From contig JAJTUP010000015.1 of NCBI GenBank assembly GCA_021399435.1, positions 186,001 through 250,000 of the forward strand: 64,000 nucleotides of DNA, read 5' to 3'. This DNA comes from Diaporthe sp. PMI_573 (Eukaryota > Ascomycota > Sordariomycetes > Diaporthales > Diaporthaceae). A program made the position numbers and the translations under genes. Below are positions 42,079-55,206 of this stretch, in pieces (position 1 is the stretch's first letter; the number at the start of each line of letters is the position of its first letter). Under the pieces are notes generated by a model. The model saw only the letters and a program-made list of their open reading frames with translations, was not told the DNA's origin and ran no database searches.

Positions 42079-45000
42079 TCATGCCAAACCGAGCCACTTC
42101 AAGGCCTTCCGACTGTTGCCCTTCCTCATTTCGCTCTGTCGCAAGTACAGCGGCATCAGCCGCTTCTCTTCCTCATCGTAAAATTCACCGTCCTCCACAA
42201 CGCTGACGGCGTACATGCTAGCCCCATCGTCAGGGCCGCCCTCATTGCCCAGCCTTTCCAGCCTTCGGCGGGTCAGCGACCTCGCTCGCGCACCGTGCCC
42301 GCCGCCCGGCCCGCGTGACCTCGAGCTGGCGGCAGATGGGGCCGGTGAGGGCGACCGCGGTTCTGGAGGCGGCGGAAAGGGGAAGTTGTGCGCAGCTGGC
42401 CCGGAGGTCATGACGACCCGGGGCGTGCTCCGCCCGGACCCACCGTCCCCATCGTTGGTATACGGGGGCGACACTGGCAAATTCGCGGTAGGGCCGAACA
42501 CGGCGGTGTGCGTGTACGCTGGCGAGCCGTTGGGCCCCTGCAGGGTGAATTTGCTCATCAGCGCTGGAAGGCCCACGCCACCGCCGGCAGTGCTCTTTGT
42601 GGATTTGGCCGTGCCTGGTCGGCCGGGTGGAGGGTTGCTCGTCTCGGGTATGTAGAACGGGTCAATGTCGCTTAGGTCCTTCAGAATGGTCGCGGTGAAG
42701 GCTGAGATCTCGGACTCGGTGGCTGAGCTGGTGAGGAGGTAGTTGGCTTCGGAGAAGGAGTGTTTCTTTTGATTTGCTAGTTGGATTTCCGTCCTTTCGT
42801 CCGGGAAGGGTGAGCCCGGCAGTTTAAAGGAGTCTAAGCCACTGGCGTCTGTACTACTGAACGGGACGGCAGAGTGAGAACCGTGTCTGCTCGAGATTGT
42901 GGATGAGATACCAGATGGTGACGGAGAGGTCGCCTCTGAATCGATTATCCCGGCGACCTTGAAGACCTCCGAGCCTACCAACTTCTGGAGAGCCAGCACC
43001 GTCGCCAGATGCTCGGCTGGGTATTCGAGCAGGAGGAGGCGGGTGCCATGATTAGCTGCCAGGTACGTCTCAAGGTGAGGAATTACGAGGCCTGCCAGCA
43101 AGTAGGGATCGTTGAAAGGTTTAGCCTGTGTTTGGTGAGCCACCTGCTGGGTAGCGAGTGGCTGCATGGCGTTGGCTATGAGATATCTGGGACACATGTC
43201 AGCGAATATGGCTCACGAAATCATTTCCTGGTAGTTACATACCTCAGATCCAAGCGGCCGCTCCGGGACATCCCACTCGACTTTGCGCCGAGCCTTTCGA
43301 CCTGACCGGTGAGCGCGAACATGAATTCCCTCTCCACACCGTTCTGGCGGCCCATCGCCAAAATCATGTCTGGCGTGTTGTCGTCACGGTCATCACCACT
43401 ATCCCGGGCTTCCTTGTTCCCGAAGATCGGCCGCCATAGGCTGCCAATATCACGAAGCATTGGGAAATCGATCTGGTGCAAGCAGCCATTGTCAGGCGGA
43501 GGGAAGTACACCTCTAACACGGACCTGAGCACGTTCTGCGTCACGACTGCGTTCGGCTTTCCTTCTGTCGAGAAGTCGTGGAACCTGGACTCCCTGTCTC
43601 TTTGTATCCGTGGAGATATCGGGGCTGAGATTGGCGGCTGACGCGAGTCCGGTGGCACACTTGCTGGTGGAGGGGGGCTCCGTGGTTGAAGGGCAAGGCT
43701 AGATGCTCGTACGTCACGTCCTCGTGCGGAAAATGGGTCGTACTCCCCTGTTTCTTCGGCTCCTGGGTGTTCAATCACTGGTGATAGACCTGCATCTACA
43801 TCTTCTTCCAGATCGAACAGATCTGCCGTCATGGGGGTTGACGGGCAAGAGTCTGTGGGCACAGTCTGCAGTGAAGCAGGAAATGGTGCGACGGGAAACG
43901 CCCCGGCCTTGAAATACTGAACCACCATGCCCAGTACCGCATCAGGTGTCTGGCCGGTCATGTGGATCACAAGATCCTCGACGACTGGTAGCACTGGCTG
44001 GAATGGCTCGTCCGGTTCGTGTCTCTCTTCCTGAAAGTCTGCAGCGTCGGTCCCTCGATGGACGTAAGAATCTCTCGCAGGCTTTGGCAGGCGTTTCACA
44101 AAGGTGGGCGACCTCCGGATTGTCGTCGTGTGGGCCTTGACAAACCGGGCCTGAGGCAAGTGAAGGAGGGTGTTGGCTGGATGTGGTTTGTCGTTGATTG
44201 ACAAGTGCCGGCTTCTGGCTTCTGGATTATCGAAGGGCAGTGCTACCTGCTCCCCTACCGAGGCCACCTCCAAGTCAGCGCGGCGGTTTCGAGTCTGTTC
44301 CAATTCCAGATCATCTAGTGACCGAGACTCTCTCAGTGTCACCTGCATCTTGGACGCCCGCATCTGCACCACCCGTGCCTCGCCGTAAACAACGCCATCC
44401 GGCGTCGCAGGGGGCGACAACAGGGCATCTGATCTACGTATCGAAGATCTTGCCTCTGCGGCACGGTACGATTCGCCCGCACAGTTTGCTGCATGGTCGG
44501 GGACAGGCAGGTTGTCTCCAGAGGTATCAGGCTGGGTTTTGAGTGCACAAAGCTTCGCAAACTCGTCCTCTGCCATGCCCGGACGGTCCACCAGCTCATC
44601 GCCGCCGTCGTCCGAGTGTGACTGGGTTTCTTCGTGAGGTGCCGATCCAAAGACAAAGAAGGGCGACGGTTCGCCCATTCCATCCGAATACCCATACATC
44701 GGCAGGCTTAGACTCCGCGGTCGGGTCCTGATGTAGCAGTCAATCGGTTGCAGGGAATCAGTCTCTTTGTAGAGGAGATCAGCCGCCCTCATCGCCCTGG
44801 TGATCGGATCCTCTGGCTCCTCACTGTCCAAGATTGAGTCGCCTGAGGTCTGCTCCCTGCCCAACATCCACAGTGTCGCTTGGTCCGAGTATTTGTCCTC
44901 ACGATCCAAGCCCCTGAGCCCCTCGAGAGCAATATTTCTGAACGTCAATTCTGCCTGGTGCACGTCTCCGGACGTCTGGTTTTCGCTGATGGCTCTTATG

Positions 45001-45299
45001 CAATGTGATACAGCACCTGCTGTTCCTCCATCCAGGAACACGAGCCTTCTGTTGGTGGGACTTGCATCTTGTAAGAATTGGACGGCGGCTTCATGCCTTT
45101 TTTGCGCAGCACCGTGCACTTGCTTGATCAAGGAGCGAGCATGGAATGGACCATCATTAGCCTTTCCCATATAGCTCTGCAAACTGGGCAGGACCAGTAA
45201 TTGCGAAGACGTTGGCAGCAGCCGCAACTGTGTTGACACGGTGTTGGGTGAGCCTTCGAGAGCTACCAAGCTCCCGTAGCTATGATTTCGAGTTTCCAT
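42079..45299 (-). CDS. Conserved fungal protein, 'gastric mucin-like'
   Basis: Large protein of 1054 residues; exon 1 (45299-43243) and exon 2 (43186-42079) join in phase 2 over a 56-nt intron, giving DLRYLIANAMQPL. The start is the ATG of METRNHSYGS; the open frame reaches five codons further but only to a non-ATG codon. No enzyme motif was found. Conserved-looking ordered parts are at the start (LRLLPTSSQLLVLPSL, then NRRLVFLDGGTAGAVS) and around the junction (EDLVIHMTGQTPDAVLGMVVQYFKAG split as two segments, DIGSLWRPIFGN, FMFALTGQVERLG, RLLLLEYPAEHLATVLALQK). Between them lie Pro/Ser/Asp-rich linkers, and the end is rich in Arg/Gly/Ser. Proteins named 'gastric mucin-like' in Sordariomycetes have this layout as far as I recall; the name is historical and says nothing about function. 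Confidence 0.7.
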
Positions 45300-47585
45300 G
45301 TCGGCTTCCTCCAAGCCTAAGCGGTGGTCTAATTTCTCGGCGAGCGGGAGATTGAGTACCGGGTGTGGGTGAAGCCTGGTGCCTATACAAAGCGGTCGAC
45401 TGTGTTTTATGCTTGTGACAGCGCCGGGCGCAACGCTCGTGAATAAACCAGATCAGGATATCAAGGGTGGCGAGTGACGATGAGCTTGAATCAGTCCGTG
45501 CCCAATGCGTTCATCTGGAGCGGGCGTAATTATGCAGCTTCAGGAAGCAACAAGGTGAGATTGGTGAATGCAACGTGAATGATGGCCGTAAACGTAGGGC
45601 CAGGTTGATGCTTGGGGAACCGACAAACTCAATACTTTTACTTGACAACCGAGACCAGCGCAGATGACCAGACGAGGTGGTAGAGAAGACGAAAAGAAGA
45701 CGCGAGGAAAGATAGAAAAATCGCCTGTCCCACCTACTCGTCGCCCCCTTTCCTTTTTCTGGCTGGCTCTTGAGCCTGTGCGGCGACGGGTAGCCACAGC
45801 ATGTTCCCTCCCGGAGCCAAAGGTGGGCGGTGGCTTCGCTCGTTCAACGTGAGGAACATGGGCGAATGGTGACTATGACCATGATGCAGAAGCGCTCCCC
45901 TACTTTAACGGCCCACGGCCCAGGCCAGGCCAGCCCCGGCTCCTTGGACAGCTTAGAGACGACATCGCCCCCGCCGACAGCCAATGAGCAAAAGATAAGC
46001 CGTGTCTGAGCGCTCGTTCAGGCACAGGAAGAGAAGCATGTAGGTCACAGCTCACATCCGAGCGTTGGAGTGGTAGAAGTTATCAGGCGACATTCAGATC
46101 GATCTAAGGATGCGAGATGCCCTGGCGCTGGGTGGTCCGAGATTTGGCCTTGCCCGAAGGCGTCTAGCAAGGTACTAGCGCCAGGTCTACTGTTGAGGCC
46201 TTCCGACGAACGCCTGCCGGGAATTGGTTCGCAAGGCCAGGGCGGTCGACGACACGTCGTGTGGCCAGGGTCAGCCTTCGTGACGGACGACATTAGCTCG
46301 CCGCTTAGTCCTGCTGCAGTCCCCTTCCCGTAATATGCTAGCCCTTCTCACGCAAGTGTCGGATGCGTGGAAACCAATAGTATACTTTTGAGGGCGCGGA
46401 AGTGAATGGAAAAGGGACAAGAGGCAGCACAGGTTACACAAGGAGAGATAAAGCATGGGGTAAGCATGCCTGATGAGTGGCGAACCGTAATTACCGTCGG
46501 CCAATGGCAGTGTGTCTTGACCCGAAGGCTGGTGTGTATAGACTGATCGGATCAGGTTTTGCTGTCACGTTTTCCTCGTGGGTGCGCGCCTCATACTGCA
46601 TTGGCGCGCGGAACGAGTGTACTGCAACTAGTGTTTCAAACAGTCATGAGTTTGCGAGCTGAAAGACACTACTTGTGGATGGAATATGCACAGCGGGTGG
46701 TTGACAAACCCCAGGCCACGAGGATCTGCAAGGGGATCGATCTCCCACGCTTTCTTCGACCAGGTAGCCGAGCCGACCTGGCAGGCCTGGGTCATGTAAT
46801 ATGTGCCTCTGTCCTGGGTTAAATTGCTTTTATGTCAGACGGCTGCCATAAGAGCGAGTCGTAGCCCTCCTTCCCTGATGAACTCTCAAACCTGGTGTGC
46901 AGCCCTTTTGCAACTTGGCTCCGATTCCAGCCCCGTCATTTGATAGTCTCGTGGTTGCGTGGAGGGGAGGATGAGTGTCTGCGAGGATCTAAACCCCTGC
47001 GCTCTCCTGCATTGCTCGCAGGTTGCCGTCCTGTGCTTGTGAGACACCGCCCGCTTTGCGCTGGCTGGAGTCCGTCTTTCATGGTTGGTGGTCAGAGACG
47101 AGTTCACTCGGTGGCAATGCATGAGGACGCCGAGTCCCACTGCGGGCACGTTTGCGCGTACTGTCAACACGGGTGATAAGTCAACAATGGAATCGTGGCA
47201 CGTGGGTGTCTCTCCCGACGCGTCTCACACATCGAGAATGATGAGACCAGACAGCCGCAGCCAACCAACCAACCGGAGGGCCCTTCTCGAGGTGATATCG
47301 TTGCATGCGAGCAGCCGCTGCACAGTCGCTACCTCGAGTCCTGCAGACTCGTGTGTACCAAAGGTGCAACAGATATACGCCCAGTCAAAGTGATACCAAT
47401 GTTTAATGCTTGACCGACGGAGACCCGTCTAGACGTGATCCTCCTCTGACGGTGTCATCAATCCCGTGCGCTTCGTCTGCAGGTACTGGATGGTTTGCCG
47501 CACGCGCGAAGCTGTAGCAACGTTAGACCGAATCGTGCAGAGGTTGAGGTGCTCTCGTCTACGTGATATCCAAGGCTTCCGGGGT
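45300..47585. other. Intergenic
   Basis: 2.3 kb between two minus-strand genes. It should hold the promoter of the gene ending at 42079 and the 3' UTR of the WD40 gene. Open frames here are short and mutually overlapping; none is supported. Confidence 0.45.
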
Positions 47586-48866
47586 CTAATCATCGTCCAA
47601 GAGCTCTGCCAGCTCCGCTTCTTCTTCAGCGGTGAGCATTTTCTCCGGTCCTTCCTTTGGCTGGTCGTCTCCAGCGCCCTTGTTGCCGGCCTTTCGCTGT
47701 TCCTCCACAGCAGTGTCGATGCCGGCCTTGTCAAGTGGCCAAGTGCGGACGGTGCCATCGATACTGACACTAGCCAGTCTCTTCTCATGTACAGGGCCGC
47801 CATCAAGAAGCACGAGATCCGTGACCTCATCGTAGTGGCCCTCCAGAGAGCAATAGAGCTTCCCAGATGCCCTGTCCCAAATCTTGACGTCTTCATCTCT
47901 GCCCGCCGTGACCACCCATGTGTCTGTGACAACCACAGCGCGGACGTGTCCGCCGTGCTCGTAGTTGTCTTCCACACTGAAGCCCTTGCCGCGCGACAGG
48001 CATTTCGAAGAGCCATCTGCACTTGCCGTCCACAGATCCACCTCATCGCCCGATTGGTCGAAAAGCACCCTGTAAACCCCAGTCTCGTGCACCTTGACTG
48101 ATCTACGCTCGACGTTTGGAGCCCCCGGCTCTGTATCCACGAGCTGCTCCCACCCGTCCAGCCGGACCTTCCACCTCCGTACAAAAGGGTCACTTCCCGC
48201 GCTAACAATCACGGCCTCGTCTTCAGAGCTCAAGATGGGGTCCACGGCGAGCGACTGTACAGCGAGCATGGCCGTCACCGAATCCTGCAGAACGTGCAGG
48301 CGGCTTCCCTCGGCCATGTCCCATACCATAATCTTCTTGTCGGCACCACCACTGATGAGCACATGCTTCCCGCCAATCTTGGTACACGTGACAGCCTTGA
48401 CAAAGTCGGAATGGCCGACGAATCTACAGCCAGGCTGACGGGTCTCAATGTCCCACGACCACACATTCCTGTCCCAAGAGCCGGCAACCAAGGTTCTGTC
48501 GTGAGCGCCGCCGACCGCCACGCAGGTAATTGGTGCGGCTGGGCCGCGGTAGATCACAGGTTTGGAGTCTTGATCGTCGACATTGACATTGCGCACAGAG
48601 CCTGCCGACTCGGCAATGAAGGCGCTGTTCGAGGAGGAGAGCGGGTTCACACAGGCTGCTGCTATCTTGGATTTGAGAGCAATAGGGCTGCCGAATTTGT
48701 TGGCCGACTTGGCCTCCCGCCTTTCGCGCTGGCTTTGTTGGGCACTAGGGTTCCAATTAGCATTTCTCCTTTCTTCTGTTCCTTGACGCTGCCCATAGAC
48801 TTGCTTGGATCATGTCCTTCTTACTCACTCTGACTCAAAAAAGTGACGTGGATCCGACGAGTTCAT
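47586..48866 (-). CDS. WD40 repeat protein
   Basis: Beta-propeller scaffold of 398 residues; exon 1 (48866-48829, 38 nt) and exon 2 (48744-47586) join in phase 2 over an 84-nt intron. The N-terminal tail is basic (RERREAKSANKFGS). At least five WD-type blades can be read: TLVAGSWDRNVWSWD, VLISGGADKKIMVWD, VIVSAGSDPFVRRWK, VVTAGRDEDVKIWD and RLASVSIDGTVRTWP. The C-terminus is acidic (KMLTAEEEAELAELLDDD). Which complex it serves cannot be told. It is divergent from ctf4 with 576 bases between starts. Confidence 0.85.
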
Positions 48867-49442
48867 GTCGGTCTTCGGTCTGCGCTGCTGTTGCCAGCGC
48901 TTCACCAGGGGAATGAGTGGGCTCTACGTTTGGTTACTCTGCGCTCCTCTGAATCCTGAAACCTGGAAGTCGGGAATCGTGGCGGAACCATCAACGGGTG
49001 GGTTTATGCCAAAGTTGTGGCCTGGGCGGACGAAGTCTTTGATGACAAATGGCGATCCTTGAACCAGGGAAGAGACAGGTTGGCCGATGGCGTGATGCTT
49101 CAATAGAACAAAATGCCGAATTATCGAGGGCGCTATGAGAAGGCTTGACACTCGGTAGAACCTGAAGTCTGTCACTATTCGCCCTCTGCAAAAAAGGTGC
49201 AGGTGCTTGTTTGTGATGCTTTGCGGCTTGCGCTTGCGGTGCAAGCTGAGGATCTGGGGCTGTCGGCCCCTGCTGTGGAGCATGGCCCCCCCTGCCAACA
49301 CGACCTTAATTGAGGCCCCACGTCGCGTCTCCCTCGAGGCGCGTCCAGGCCCATCAACCTCAAATGTTTCGAGGATTCATCTTCAACCACACCGGCGTCG
49401 CCAAACAATAGCAGAAGCCCTCGTTGATTTCATAGCTTGATC
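48867..49442. promoter_or_regulatory. Bidirectional promoter region of WD40 gene and ctf4
   Basis: 576 bases between divergent start codons. No known binding site was recognised. Confidence 0.4.
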
Positions 49443-52057
49443 ATGGCTTCACCTGCGCAACGTGTCCGCCCTCGGCCGGCTCACACACAAGGCACAACAC
49501 GCTGTGCATATACTCCAGACGGTTCAAAGCTGGTCACCGTCGGATCCAACAATACAATCCGCATATACAAGACTGGCTTTGATGGAGAGCCCACCAACAT
49601 CGATGAGTGCCAGGAGCAGAATGTCAGTGTCGCCGCTAACGACGACTTCTTCATAGTCGGCTCCGAGGACGGCACTGTGAGCCTGTATTCCCTAGAGACC
49701 AACACCTTCGAGCGGTTCCTGACGCGCTGCACTCTCCCCGTGCGCGATGTCGCCCTTTCCCCAGACGGGAAGATGTGTGCTGTCGCCAGCGACGAGCTCA
49801 CGGTGAAAGTCGTCGGGACGGCCGACAACTCCAGGATATTCCACCTCAAGGAGCACGGCAAGCCGACCAAGCATGTCTCATTCGACCCAAAGGGCAGCAT
49901 GCTCGCTCTGTCATGTACCGACGGCGTCATCTATGTCTATTCAATGACGGCAGAAGAACCCGAGCTGATAAGAAAAGTCGACGGGGCTATTGGGTCCTTG
50001 GAGACAAACGAGGACGCCTCTTCTTGCGTCGCCTGGCATCCAGATGGGAGGGCATTTGCAGTTCCGACGCCAATTCGAGACATCCAGGTCGTCTCTAAAA
50101 ATGACTGGGAGAACCAGCGATCCTTCAGGAACGGGCACGAGGGCGACATCACTGCCGTCGCCTGGTCACCAAACGGAGCCATGCTCGCAACCGCAGCCAA
50201 GGACAAGAAGGTCCTTGTCTGGCAGACAAAGGATCAGACAGTCATCGGGAGATACGAATATCCAAATGTCATAGATATCGCCTGGCATCCAACGAATAAC
50301 CTGCTTTCCCTTACCACCGCCGACGGCGAGGTCTACATCTGCCCGGACTTTATCTCGAGCCAATTCTCCATCCTCCTGAAATTGTCAAGGCAGCCAGCAC
50401 CTTTCATCCACGACCCTCGGGGCGAGACAACGGCCAACGGCCGAAGGCCGCAAGTGACCGGCGACAAGTCCCGCCCCGAAGCAGCTCGGACAGATTTGAC
50501 CGACGATCTGGACTCCTTGCTTGACGATGGTTTTGGGGAAGACGACGACAACTTCGTCATTGATGATGATGGAGCTGGATACACTCTTGGTCGCAAGAGG
50601 CCGGCTGACGACGATGGAATCTTCGGCGATTATCCAAATAAGCGAGCCACTGTACTCCAGCCACGGTTCCACGAGCCATTCCAACCAGGCGCGACTCCCT
50701 GGCGTGGCAACCGGAAGTACCTGTGCCTGAACTTGATTGGGTTTGTATGGACTGTCGACCAGGACACTCATCACACCGTGACTGTCGAGTTCTACGATCA
50801 TGAGTTTCACCGCGACTTCCACTTTACAGACACCTTCCTCTATGACAAGGCCTGCCTTAGCGAGCACGGAGCCCTGTTTGCATGCCCTCCTAAAGACGAT
50901 GCACCTGCGTCCATCTTCTACCGGCCGCATGAAACATGGACACAGCGTAATGACTGGAGGACAGAGCTTCCGAAGGGGGAGGCAGTCCTGGCCATGTCTC
51001 TGGGCGACTCTTTCATAACTGTGACAACATCGGCAAATTACGTGCGAGTCTACACCTTGTTCGGCATTCCCTACCGAGTATACCGGCCGAAGAGCACACC
51101 AATGGTAACGTGTGCCAGCTGGCGTGACTATGTGCTGACCGTTGGGAACGGACCTTGCGGTCCTGATGGACGAACGAGGCTGCTGTACTCGATTGAAAAT
51201 GTCAAACGCGATCAGATTTGCCAGAACGAAGACACGGTCGCTCTGCCCGAAGGCGCCACCGTCAAGAGCGTCTTCTTCTCCGACAATGGGGTGAGTATAC
51301 CACGGATAGCCAGCCCCAAAATGCACAGAAAAGCTGATAAGGATCAAAGGACCCATGCATATACGACTCTACCGGCACACTCCTGACGCTCCTGCACTGG
51401 CGCCAGCCGTCACGAGCATCATGGATCCCACTTCTGGACACCAAGCTCCTTCCCCGCCTGGCTTCAGGCCGCAAGACCGAGAGCTACTTCCCCATCGCGG
51501 TGGCGGACAACAAGTTCCACTGCATCATACTCAAGGGCGGGGACCAGTACCCTTACTTCCCGAGACCCCTCCTCTCCGAATTCGACTTCTCCGTGCCGCT
51601 CACCTCGGCACCGCCGAAGGCGAGGACCAGGACCGGCGACGGCGACGAGGACATGGAGGACGACGACGACGACGACGACGCCTTCAAGCCGGATGACGAC
51701 GAGTCTTCCGAATCCCGCAGGCTCGAGCAGCAGTTCATGCTGCGCGGGATCCAGGCGGCGCAAGTGCAGGACCTGGTCGAGTCGACGTCTGGCAGCCACG
51801 CGCAGCGCGCGGCGCTGGCCCGGCTCGAGATCGAGATGGACAAGGCGCTGCTCCAGCTGCTGGCCATCGAGTGCCGCGAGGGCGAGGAGCGCGGCATGCG
51901 TGCCCTGGAGATGGCGGAGCTCATGCGGGACCGCACAGGCAGGATGGTCGAGGCAGCGGGCAAGGTGGCCGAGAGGTACGGGAGGACGATCCTCGGCGAG
52001 AAGATCAGGGAGCTCGGCGACAAGAGGGCTAATGGAATGGACTACGAGGACTTGTAG
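49443..52057 (+). CDS. ctf4: Ctf4/Mcl1/SepB replisome hub protein
   Basis: Links the CMG helicase to DNA polymerase alpha at the replication fork and supports sister-chromatid cohesion. Exons 49443-51290 and 51350-52057 join in phase 0 over a 59-nt intron; 851 residues. An N-terminal WD40 propeller spans about 1-310 (GTTRCAYTPDGSKLVTVGSN, GSEDGTVSLYSLE and AVAWSPNGAMLATAAKDKKVL as examples). An acidic linker follows (DDLDSLLDDGFGEDDDN). The SepB propeller covers about 400-720 (FQPGATPWRGNRKYLCLNL, GFVWTV, YFPRPLLSEFDFSVPL). The helical trimer-forming end begins near 750 (RRLEQQFMLRGIQAAQVQDL) and runs to ANGMDYEDL. An acidic DDDDDDDA run precedes it. The second exon is essential for the helical end. 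Confidence 0.92.
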
Positions 52058-53120
52058 GCGTAATTGGTTGGACTATCTCATTGCGGGTTCTGGTAAGGCG
52101 GTCTGCGCGTTGTTTGCTCTACTCGATGACATTATACATATCCCACACTGGCGCACGCATGACTTGGTGTTGCGCCTCTCTATGGCGAAACCACTCTTCA
52201 TATTGATACATGCATCCCCACCACATGTAGTCTAGCTTTTGGGACGCCCGAACGTAAGTTATCGGGCAGCGCTGGAGAAAGAGGCAGGCCTCCCCAGGAC
52301 AGACCACAATGGGCAAGGACCCCGACGAAACTCGTCTGTCAAAACGGCTCTCACCATGGACACAGCCGAAGCTACCACCAGGGTGTAGTAGCTGGGGGTC
52401 TATACCTCACCATCAAACCTAATTCGTGGTCTTGCGCTGATGGCACTCAACCACGAGATCTTATTTGTAGTTTGATTCTGCCAGGATTTGGAATGGGCCG
52501 CAGCCGGGTAGGGGTCCCGGACTGACAGATGAGCATGCAGGAGGCATCGTGCATTTTAACCGTGAAACCAGATGCGCCGTCTACTGGCGATCTTGCGCGC
52601 TATGACAGCTGCCAGAAACCGTGGAAGGGTCGCCGGGCATGATTAAAGGAGCGGGGGAAGCGGTCCGGCGTCTTTGGCGTCGTTCTAGCCCCTGACGATC
52701 GCAGAGGACGGCCGGGGAGCGGGTGTGAATTAGTGCGAGGATCTGGGGTTGTTTGGGTTATTGTGTGGTAGCCAGCCGCGGAATGAGAAGAAGTAAAGGA
52801 AGGGGATCGTCGTGCATATCATCAGCCACCATGCGCGCCATACCAGGACGAGCGATCGCCCGCGCACAAGGAACAGAACAGAAACAAGTTCGTCACGGAA
52901 CGTTGTAGTTGGAAACCTTCTGGACGGCCGATTGAAGCGTACCCGGCGGGCGGAAGATACCGAACACGTTATAGGGTGGGAGAATCTACCGTGGTATTGG
53001 GTCATACTGCCAATGGTTATTTTTGCGCGTCTGAGGCTTCGCCCAATGGGCGGCCGAAGACATGGAAACGTATTGTCCGTGGGCCTTCAGGACAGCCCTG
53101 TGGGCGAGATGTTACGCATA

Positions 53121-53208
53121 GGTGTGTCCGTCCGTCCGTCTGTGTGTGTGTGTGTGTATGTGTGTGTGTGTGTATGTGTGTGTGTGTGTATGTGTGTGTG
53201 TGTGTATG
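53121..53208 (+). repeat. GT-rich microsatellite
   Basis: Begins with CCGT tetranucleotides and continues as TG runs broken at regular intervals by TATG. Confidence 0.9.
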
Positions 53209-54949
53209 AAATGGGAATGCCCGGCTGGGCACATCCCCAGATTGACTACTGGTGTCCACCTCGGGGGCCGATGCTGGTGCTACGATCTTCAACTTTTCCG
53301 CGCTGCTGACAGTGCGGTGGAAAAGAGCGGTCACGTTCAATCAAAAGGAAGTAAATTGGGAGTTTCGGGACTGCGAAGAAGTGCAGCCAGGATGTAGACT
53401 CTTGCGTGCAGGTCCAGGTGACACACAGTGAAGTATTGCCGCCGGGATTGACCCCGGAGGCAGGTCGAACCCGTGGGAGGAGAGATGCCAGGTTTCGACA
53501 ATGACATATGAAACTTTTAGTGGAATATCACCGAGAGCTCCCTCGCTTCTGCCTTTTCAACGGTGTGTCAGGGAGACGATCATCCCGAAACCTCGGCGTC
53601 GCACATGCAGGAGGGTGAAATGAACCCCATGCCACAGCGTCAGCGTCGTCGGACTCAACGTGAGAAGCTCGAGATGCGCAGAGATGCCGCCGCCGTGCCG
53701 CCGCTGCTGTGGTTGAGAAAATTTCTTGTCCGAGGGCCAGGGAAGCTTGATCCATCATCCCATGCTGGGTCAGAGTCAGCTGGGCCGGGGCCATCAGGGC
53801 TGCACGACATCGTACGGGCGGCAAAGTTTAAACACGCAGAAGATTATCAGAATGCCGCTGGTTCAATATAATATACCGTCGGCCGATTGAAGGTTGGCGT
53901 GGGCTTGCCAGCGCCCAAGTTGTTGGTTGAACGTTGAGAGACGGGAGACAACCCAGGGAGGGGGTATTCATGGTTTCATGATTGGTCTGGATACAGAACA
54001 GCAGCAGGAGGCTAGTCCTCCTTCAGGCCAGCAGAAACACCAAGCTTCCTGATCCGGACTGGGGGCTGTGGCTTGCCAGGCTTGTCCGGGAATGTCAGAT
54101 CTTGGGCGTGTTGGATTCGTTCGGGCGGGTTAGTTCCCGGCGGAGAAGCTGTCCAATTGCCACCTGGCAGTGGGCGAGCTTCGCCCGTGCGGCAGCCTGC
54201 CCCGGCGCGTTCGTCAGGGCCGGTGGTTGGCCCCGGCTTCCAGACCCGCAGGTTGAGAAGTGGATGTACGCTTAGCCGACCTGGCTGGGCTGTCCCTTAG
54301 TCACAGGATGAGATGATGTAGACGGGTGTGTGGATGTATAGGCGATTGAGGCATGACGTGAGGCGACGGTAACACACTGGGGGCCGGCCGGCTTCGTGAC
54401 ACCTACCGCATCCCTGGGTGCTTGCAGTTTGAGGATGATTTTGGGCGGGCCGATAGCGACGTTGATGCTTCCACCCGTGTTTCCTGCAAGTCATTTTTGA
54501 CGCAGATTCGCAGCTGAAGCGAGGCGCAGGCAATGGCGAATCGTATCTTGGGGTGCGTCCGGTGGTAGACAGTCTGAACTTGTCAGGCCCAAGGTGCGTC
54601 AAAGGGCATGCGCGACTGCGTAATAGCCTGTCTGGCAGCCCAGCTGGTGGGCAGGTAACGGTGCGGCGTCAACAGACGAGACCCCGTCGTGGCAGCAGTC
54701 CCGCGGGCAGAGTCCCCTCGAGATCATCCCGTCGCGGCGAGGTTGGAGGCGGAGGTTTGACACGGTTGCGAGGCAGCAAGTGCATGAAGAGCAGGCGAGA
54801 TCGCTCAAATCGCATCTCGTGGCGCGTCTGTACCGTGGGTGGGTTCGTCTGGTCCGCCTGGCCCGCCCGGTCCGCCTGGCGCACCTAATTCATCGGGCCT
54901 GCTCGCTTGCGTTGGGGATTTGCTTGGGGCGCACGGGACAGAAGCATTG

Positions 54950-54990
54950 GCAGATGCAGATGCAGATGCAGATGCAGATGCAGATGCAGA
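54950..54990 (+). repeat. GCAGAT hexanucleotide repeat
   Basis: Nearly seven perfect copies of the 6-bp unit, GC-rich flanks. Confidence 0.9.
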
Positions 54991-55165
54991 GGTAGAGGTG
55001 CAGAGGTTGGCCTGAGTACCGTCCGTGTCAGCGTGGGTGGGTGGCAGCTGGCGTTCTGGCGTTCTGGCGCTCTGCTTCTTCGTCCCTGCGCAGGTTCTGG
55101 AAGGTCAGACCCCGAGTTTCCAAAGGTTCGATTGGGTGCAGGTGGGTTTGACGATCAGCTGCAAC

Positions 55166-55206
55166 CCCTGCCCTGCCCTGCCCTGCCCTGCTGCCCTGCT
55201 GCCCTG
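55166..55206 (+). repeat. CCCTG pentanucleotide-type repeat
   Basis: Runs of CCCTG interrupted by CTG. A complementary-looking GGGCA run lies at 34246-34270. Confidence 0.8.

Noticed and set aside
45300..47585. Several open frames of 60-100 residues between the mucin-like and WD40 genes
   Set aside because: All are short, overlap each other on both strands and lack start context, splice partners or motifs.
53528..53871. Overlapping open frames of about 100 residues on both strands
   Set aside because: The plus-strand frame opens with a non-ATG codon, neither frame has motifs or splice context, and each is the other's antisense shadow in GC-rich sequence.
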